In this document: positions 3,190 through 7,518 of the stretch, piece after piece
Position numbering within the stretch: the stretch's first letter is position 1
Layout of the letters: every line of letters begins with the position of its first letter
DNA from: an uncultured Eubacteriales bacterium
Lineage (GTDB): Bacteria > Bacillota > Clostridia > Lachnospirales > Lachnospiraceae
Assembly (NCBI GenBank): GCA_900313855.1
Contig: OMSZ01000263.1
Location: forward strand, 1 to 7,518
Reading direction: 5' to 3'
Length of the DNA: 7,518 nt
Made by a program: the position numbers and the translations under genes
The notes under the pieces: generated by a model
Told to the model about the DNA's origin: nothing
Seen by the model: the letters and a program-made list of their open reading frames with translations, nothing else
The model's database searches: none

Positions 3190-6099
3190 ATGGAATTAAA
3201 GAATTATTCGTTACTTAAGAGTGAAGATATTGCTGAGGTTAATGGTACCGCTTACCTTTTGGAGCATGATAAGACTAAGGCTAAGGTTCTTTATGTGAAG
3301 AATGATGATAAGAATAAAGTGTTTTATATTGGCTTTCGCACACCACCTGTTAATGATACGGGAGTAGCTCATATAACAGAGCATTCGGTTCTCTGTGGTT
3401 CTAAGAAGTTTCCTGCAAAGGATCCGTTTGTTGAACTTGCGAAGGGCTCACTTAATACATTTCTTAATGCTATGACTTATCCTGACAAGACGGTTTATCC
3501 CATTGCGTCAGTTAATGCAAAGGATTATCATAACCTGATGGATGTGTATCTGGATGCGGTTTTTAATCCGAATACTTACAATAACGAAAAGATATTAAAA
3601 CAGGAAGGCTGGCATTATCATCTTGAAAATGAGGATGATGAGCTTACCTATAACGGTGTGGTATATAACGAGATGAAGGGCGCATATTCTTCTCCGGAGC
3701 AGATGCTTATGCAGCAGATCCAGAAATCGTTATTGCCTGATACCACCTATGGCTGTGATTCGGGAGGAGATCCTGACAGTATCCCTGAGCTTACTTATGA
3801 AGAGTTCCTTGATTTTCACAGGAAATATTATCATCCGTCAAACAGCTACATTTATCTGTACGGTGATGTTGATGCGGAAAAAGAGCTTAAGTATATTGAT
3901 GAGGAATATCTTTCTAATTATGATTATCTAAAGGTTGATTCAGTCATCAAGGGACAGCCTGCGTTTGATGAGGTTAAAGAAATAACCGTTGAATATCCGT
4001 TGTCAGATGAAGAGGATGAGACTGATAATACGTATTTAAGTTATAACGTAATTGTCGGGGAGAGCGTTGACAGAACGTTGGGGCTTGCATTTACGGTGCT
4101 TGATTACGCGCTTATAGATGTTCCCGGAGCGCCTGTTAAAAAGGCGTTGGTTGATGCAGGAATCAGTAATGATGTATTCAGTTCTTTCGAAGAAAGTGTT
4201 AAGCAGCCTATATATTCTGTAATAGCCAAGGGCTGCAGCAAAGAGGATAAGGACCGTTTTGTCAGGATAATAAATGATACCCTGACGGATATAATTGAAA
4301 ACGGTTTTGATGAAAAGGTATTAAAGGGCGCGATCAATCATTTTGAATTCAAATTGAAAGAGGCTAATTACGGACGTTATCCCAAAGGGCTTATGTACGG
4401 TCTTAATGCTTTTAACAGCTGGTTATATGACGATGGACAGCCATTTAATTACCTTAAGTTTAATGAGGTTTTTGATTTCTTAAAGTCTAAGATTCAAAGC
4501 AGCTACTATACGGATATAATTAGTAAATATATCCTTAATAATACTCATAAGACAATAGTTACCGGTGTTCCTAAGAAGGGACTTAACAGGGAAAAAGACG
4601 GACAGTTAGCGAAAAAGCTTAATGATTATAAGGCTTCGTTATCAAAAGAGGAGATAAAGGAGTTAGTAAGAAAGACCAATGAGCTTCTTAACTATCAGTC
4701 AGAACCGTCAACCAAGGAAGAGCTTGAAAAGATTCCGATGTTAAAGCGCGAGGATATCGGCAAAGAGGCGATGAAGCTTAGAAATCATGAGACGGAGATA
4801 GAGGGTGTTAAGCTTATACAGCATGAGATCCCAACTAATGGAATCGCGTATTTGGGATATTATTTTATGCTTGATAAGGTTCCGACAGCTCTTCTGCCGT
4901 ATATAGCACTGTTGGCTAACATTTATAAGGAAGTAGATACTAAGAAGCGCACTTATGGTGAGCTTGCCAACGAGATAGATATAGTTTCGGGAGGAATCGG
5001 TTTTTCAACCAATGTTATCGGATCATTAAAGGCTGATTCAGGTTATCGCTTATATTTTGCGGCAAAAACAAAAACTCTTGTGGATAACATTCCTGATACT
5101 CTTTCATTGATGGAAGAGATCCTGTTTGAGTCTGATATAACCAATAAGAAACGGCTTAAGGAGTTGCTTGCCGAGATGACGTCTCAGATGAAGATGGGAA
5201 TAATGGACAGCGGACATGTTGCTATGGCCGGAAGGGTATTATCATATATGTCTAAAGGCGCGTATGTTAAGGAGCTTATGGAAGGAATAGGTTTCTATGA
5301 GTTCATTTCATCGCTTAATAAGAATTTTGACGAAGCCTATGATGGTATATGCAAAAACCTAAAGGCAGCTCTTAAGGTGTTTACAAAGCCTGAGAATCTT
5401 ATGATTTCTTATACCGGAACAGATGATATCAGTGCAGGATTAGGTAAAGCGGTTATAAGTCTTAAGGAGAGACTTAATTTTGATCATCAGGATGAAGGTG
5501 ACCAGATAATTGAACCTGTTGCAAAGAATGAGGGCTTTAAAACAGCCAGCAAGATTCAGTATGCAGCACTGGGTGGTAATTACAGAAATGCAGGCTTGGA
5601 CTTCACAGGTGCATTATCAGTTTTGCAGGTTATATTCTCATATGACTATCTGTGGTTAAATGTCAGGGTTTCCGGTGGAGCCTATGGCTGCATGTGCAGC
5701 TTTAGCCGTACGGGAGAATCATATTTTACCTCCTACAGGGATCCGAATCTCAAGAGAACTTATGATGTATATCATGGCGCTGCAGAATATGTCAGAGGTT
5801 TTGAGGTTACCGAGAGAGATATGTTAAAATATATCATAGGTGCGATAGCAAAGATTGATATGCCTATGGCACCTTCTGCTGAGGGAAGCTACTGCTTTAC
5901 TTGCTACCTTCTTGGCATTGATGATATGCAGCTGCAAAAGGAGAGAAATGAGATATTATCATGTGATGTAGCTGCGATCAGGGCATTAGCGCCTTATATA
6001 GAGGAGATATTATCAGAGAATTATGTGGCAGCATTGGGAAATGAGGAAATGATAAAGAAGGATTCTAAGCTGTTTAAAGAGCTTCGTTCCCTTGCCTGA
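3190..6099 (+). CDS. M16C-family zinc metallopeptidase (PreP/presequence-protease-like)
   Basis: A 969-residue insulinase-superfamily peptidase of full M16C length. Zinc is bound by the inverted motif HITEH: His61, His65, catalytic base Glu64, and the distal Glu161 in VVYNEMKGAYSS, 97 residues after Glu64 as expected for PreP-type enzymes. The C-terminal half supplies Arg826 and Tyr832 in VRVSGGAYG, the pair that completes the active site across the closed chamber. Residues about 460-515 are a charged helical linker joining the two halves. There is no signal peptide or membrane span, so it should degrade short peptides in the cytosol. GGAGGT (3177-3182) stands seven bases before the ATG and fixes the start. 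The gene follows the tRNA terminator with its own promoter and is probably cotranscribed with era 47 bp downstream. No damage or missing residue is seen. Confidence 0.95.
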   Translation: MELKNYSLLKSEDIAEVNGTAYLLEHDKTKAKVLYVKNDDKNKVFYIGFRTPPVNDTGVAHITEHSVLCGSKKFPAKDPFVELAKGSLNTFLNAMTYPDKTVYPIASVNAKDYHNLMDVYLDAVFNPNTYNNEKILKQEGWHYHLENEDDELTYNGVVYNEMKGAYSSPEQMLMQQIQKSLLPDTTYGCDSGGDPDSIPELTYEEFLDFHRKYYHPSNSYIYLYGDVDAEKELKYIDEEYLSNYDYLKVDSVIKGQPAFDEVKEITVEYPLSDEEDETDNTYLSYNVIVGESVDRTLGLAFTVLDYALIDVPGAPVKKALVDAGISNDVFSSFEESVKQPIYSVIAKGCSKEDKDRFVRIINDTLTDIIENGFDEKVLKGAINHFEFKLKEANYGRYPKGLMYGLNAFNSWLYDDGQPFNYLKFNEVFDFLKSKIQSSYYTDIISKYILNNTHKTIVTGVPKKGLNREKDGQLAKKLNDYKASLSKEEIKELVRKTNELLNYQSEPSTKEELEKIPMLKREDIGKEAMKLRNHETEIEGVKLIQHEIPTNGIAYLGYYFMLDKVPTALLPYIALLANIYKEVDTKKRTYGELANEIDIVSGGIGFSTNVIGSLKADSGYRLYFAAKTKTLVDNIPDTLSLMEEILFESDITNKKRLKELLAEMTSQMKMGIMDSGHVAMAGRVLSYMSKGAYVKELMEGIGFYEFISSLNKNFDEAYDGICKNLKAALKVFTKPENLMISYTGTDDISAGLGKAVISLKERLNFDHQDEGDQIIEPVAKNEGFKTASKIQYAALGGNYRNAGLDFTGALSVLQVIFSYDYLWLNVRVSGGAYGCMCSFSRTGESYFTSYRDPNLKRTYDVYHGAAEYVRGFEVTERDMLKYIIGAIAKIDMPMAPSAEGSYCFTCYLLGIDDMQLQKERNEILSCDVAAIRALAPYIEEILSENYVAALGNEEMIKKDSKLFKELRSLA

Positions 6100-6103
6100 A
6101 GAA

Positions 6104-6127
6104 CTTAGATAGTATTAAGCTTAGATA
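6104..6127. repeat. Short direct repeat between the peptidase gene and era
   Basis: CTTAGATA occurs at 6104-6111 and again at 6120-6127, sixteen bases apart start to start, with the palindrome TAAGCTTA (6116-6123) touching the second copy. There is no T-run, so it is not a terminator. It may be chance in this AT-rich gap of 47 bp. Confidence 0.4.
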
Positions 6128-6146
6128 AGACGGAGGTAAATTATTC

Positions 6147-7049
6147 GTGAATAAATACAGATCCGGTTTTGTTACGATAATCGGTCGTCCGAATGTCGGG
6201 AAATCAACCCTGATGAATCATTTGATCGGACAAAAGATAGCAATAACCAGTAATAAAGCCCAGACAACCAGAAACAGGATACAGACGGTTTATTCCTGTG
6301 AGGAGGGACAGATAGTTTTTCTTGATACTCCGGGAATTAACCGTGCGAAAAACAAGCTCGGAGAGTATATGCTGATGGCAGCGGAGAGTACGCTTAACGA
6401 GGTTGATGTCATTTTATGGCTGGTTGAGCCCGTAACATATATCGGCCGGGGTGAACAATATATCGCGGAGAAGCTTGCAAATGTCAAGACTCCGGTTATA
6501 CTTGTTGTCAACAAGACGGACAGTGTTACTGAGGAAGAGATTTTTAAGGCTATCGATACTTATAAGAATATACATGATTTTGCAGATATAGTTCCGGTTT
6601 CCGCATTAAAGGACAGGAATACGGATGAACTGATCAAGACTATATTTAAGCATCTTGAAGAAGGCCCCATGTTCTATGATGAGGATACGATAACTGACCA
6701 GCCGGAGCGGGCTATTGTGGCTGAAATGATAAGAGAAAAGGCTCTTAGATGTCTTGATAAGGAGGTGCCTCACGGGATCGCTGTTGTTATAGACAGGATG
6801 AAGGACAGGGAGAGCGGAGGAATTGTTGACATAGACGCAACAATCATTTGCGAGAGGGATTCCCACAAGGGTATAATTATCGGAAAACAAGGTGCGATGC
6901 TGAAAAAGATAGGAACACAGGCTAGAGGAGATATGGAGAAGCTGTTAGATACAAAGGTCAATCTAAAGCTTTGGGTAAAGGTGAAAAAGGACTGGAGAGA
7001 CAGCGATTATCTTTTGAAAAACTACGGCTACAGACAGGACGAGATTTGA
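6147..7049 (+). CDS. era: GTPase Era, 30S ribosome assembly factor
   Basis: A 300-residue protein of normal Era length, with an N-terminal Ras-like GTPase domain and a C-terminal type II KH domain that binds the 3' end of 16S rRNA near the anti-SD. GTPase motifs are complete: G1 GRPNVGKS (13-20), the G2 region with TTR (40-42), G3 DTPG (60-63), G4 NKTD (122-125) and G5 SAL (152-154). The KH signature is IIGKQG, with GKQG at 246-249, followed by the VNLKLWVKVKKDWR tail typical of Era. The start codon is GTG at 6147, nine bases after GGAGGT (6132-6137). The peptidase gene lies 47 bp upstream with no terminator between, so both likely share one transcript. recO follows, which is the usual Firmicutes order, but with an unusually long 143-bp gap. 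Confidence 0.97.
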   Translation: MNKYRSGFVTIIGRPNVGKSTLMNHLIGQKIAITSNKAQTTRNRIQTVYSCEEGQIVFLDTPGINRAKNKLGEYMLMAAESTLNEVDVILWLVEPVTYIGRGEQYIAEKLANVKTPVILVVNKTDSVTEEEIFKAIDTYKNIHDFADIVPVSALKDRNTDELIKTIFKHLEEGPMFYDEDTITDQPERAIVAEMIREKALRCLDKEVPHGIAVVIDRMKDRESGGIVDIDATIICERDSHKGIIIGKQGAMLKKIGTQARGDMEKLLDTKVNLKLWVKVKKDWRDSDYLLKNYGYRQDEI

Positions 7050-7065
7050 TAGTAACATACTTATC

Positions 7066-7169
7066 TTAAGACGGAGTTCAATCCCGGGCTTAATATATAA
7101 GCTCCTTGAAGTGTTTCGTACAGAGAACGATGCGACCCAAACCGCAAGACTTTAGGGAATGAGTCTTAA
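7066..7169 (+). other. Candidate structured RNA in the era-recO gap
   Basis: Hand pairing gives a compact multibranch fold. The closing stem is TTAAGAC (7066-7072) with GTCTTAA (7163-7169). The second stem is TTCAA (7077-7081) with TTGAA (7106-7110), continued by GGGCTTA (7086-7092) with TAAGCTC (7098-7104). The third is TCGT (7116-7119) with ACGA (7127-7130). The fourth is CCCAAA (7136-7141) with TTT-A-GGG (7151-7157). A competing hairpin, AAGACTT (7146-7152) with GAGTCTT (7161-7167), would break both the closing stem and the fourth stem. I recognise no known riboswitch consensus and no T-box motif, and there is no T-run for termination. It may be a recO leader or just a foldable spacer. Confidence 0.35.
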
Positions 7170-7174
7170 TAACA

Positions 7175-7192
7175 TTTGACGGGGATGTCAGA
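7175..7192 (+). promoter_or_regulatory. Hairpin presenting the recO ribosome binding site
   Basis: TTTGAC (7175-7180) pairs with GTCAGA (7187-7192) with one G-U pair, and the six-base loop GGGGAT holds the only purine-rich site before recO (GGGG at 7181-7184, eight bases from the ATG). The stem ends directly against the start codon. The site is weaker than the GGAGG sequences before the other genes in the window. Confidence 0.35.
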
Positions 7193-7518
7193 ATGAAAGA
7201 GAAGATCGAACTTACGGGAATAATTCTAAGCAGTTCCCCGGTAAAAGACTATGATAAACGTATGGTAATACTTACAAAAGAGAGAGGTAAGATTACTGCT
7301 TTTGCTAACGGAGCGCGAAAGATGAACAGTGCATTTTCCGGCATAACAGAGCCTTTTAATTACGGAGTTTTTTATCTGTATGAGGGCTATGATGCATATA
7401 GGTTTGCAGGTGGAGATATCAGGGAATATTTTATGGATCTCAAGAATGATATTGAAGGAATATGCTACGGGTATTATTTCTGTGAGATACTTGAGTATCT
7501 CTGCGTTGAGGGCATAGG
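7193..7518 (+). CDS. recO: DNA repair protein RecO, N-terminal part
   Basis: The reading frame from ATG 7193 stays open to the window edge, giving 108 codons of a protein usually near 240-250 residues. The start MKEKIELTGIILSSSPVKDYDK followed by MVILTKERGKITAFANGARK (about residues 24-43) is the RecO OB-fold. The segments EPFNYGVFYLYEGYDAY (about 52-68) and the start of the helical domain, with DLKNDIEGICYGYYFCEILEYL, also fit. RecO loads RecA onto SSB-coated single-stranded DNA with RecR and anneals strands in the RecFOR repair pathway. The zinc-binding cysteines of the C-terminal part lie outside the window. The ribosome site is only GGGG at 7181-7184. Transcription probably comes through era, since no convincing promoter is seen in the gap. 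Confidence 0.93.
   Translation, partial: MKEKIELTGIILSSSPVKDYDKRMVILTKERGKITAFANGARKMNSAFSGITEPFNYGVFYLYEGYDAYRFAGGDIREYFMDLKNDIEGICYGYYFCEILEYLCVEGI

Noticed and set aside
2886..7135. Shared 8-mer GATGCGAC in the inter-tRNA spacer (2886-2893) and the era-recO gap (7128-7135 region)
   Set aside because: One 8-base match between two spacers of this size is expected fairly often by chance, and the flanks and folds differ.
1..7518. A mobile element, defence system, CRISPR array or biosynthetic cluster
   Set aside because: No transposase, integrase, terminal repeats, spaced repeats or defence domains were seen; gene content is housekeeping with uniform composition.

Overview
The window looks like chromosome from a low-to-moderate-GC Firmicute, most likely a Lachnospiraceae member (Butyrivibrio/Roseburia/Coprococcus-like). 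This rests on AT-rich codon use with strong GGAGG ribosome binding sites, the M16C peptidase - era - recO gene order, tRNAs without an encoded CCA end, and a membrane transglutaminase-like protein beside a DUF1700/HAAS protein. The genus is inferred, not proven. Almost everything is ordinary housekeeping DNA; I see no phage, insertion sequence, CRISPR or defence gene.

Layout. 1-195 (+) is the end of a Rae1/YacP-type NYN-domain ribonuclease. It converges on, and overlaps by 30 bp, the maf nucleotide pyrophosphatase gene on the minus strand (166-771). A divergent control region (about 772-942) separates maf from a plus-strand pair: a membrane-anchored transglutaminase-like protein (943-2052) and a DUF1700 membrane protein (2096-2608), with a possible 26-codon ORF overlapping the end of the latter. 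From 2609 to 3189 there is no certain protein gene. This stretch holds a tandem repeat, a strong tRNA promoter with a palindrome over its start point, tRNA-Val(TAC), an unusually long and foldable 122-nt spacer, tRNA-Met(CAT), an intrinsic terminator, and the promoter of the next unit. 3190-6099 encodes a 969-residue M16C (PreP-like) zinc peptidase, followed by era (6147-7049, GTG start) and the first 108 codons of recO (7193 to the window end). A 143-nt gap between era and recO can be folded by hand into a multibranch RNA with an alternative competing hairpin.

How the genes fit together. M16C peptidase, Era and RecO probably share a transcript starting near 3121: peptide turnover, 30S ribosome assembly and recombinational repair. 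The tRNA pair forms its own short transcription unit with a promoter and terminator. The two membrane proteins probably form a small envelope operon. The points most worth a second look are non-coding: the possible structured RNA before recO, the inter-tRNA spacer, and a divergent promoter pair that appears to share one palindromic -35 hexamer. All structures and promoters were found by eye and no folding or database search was run.
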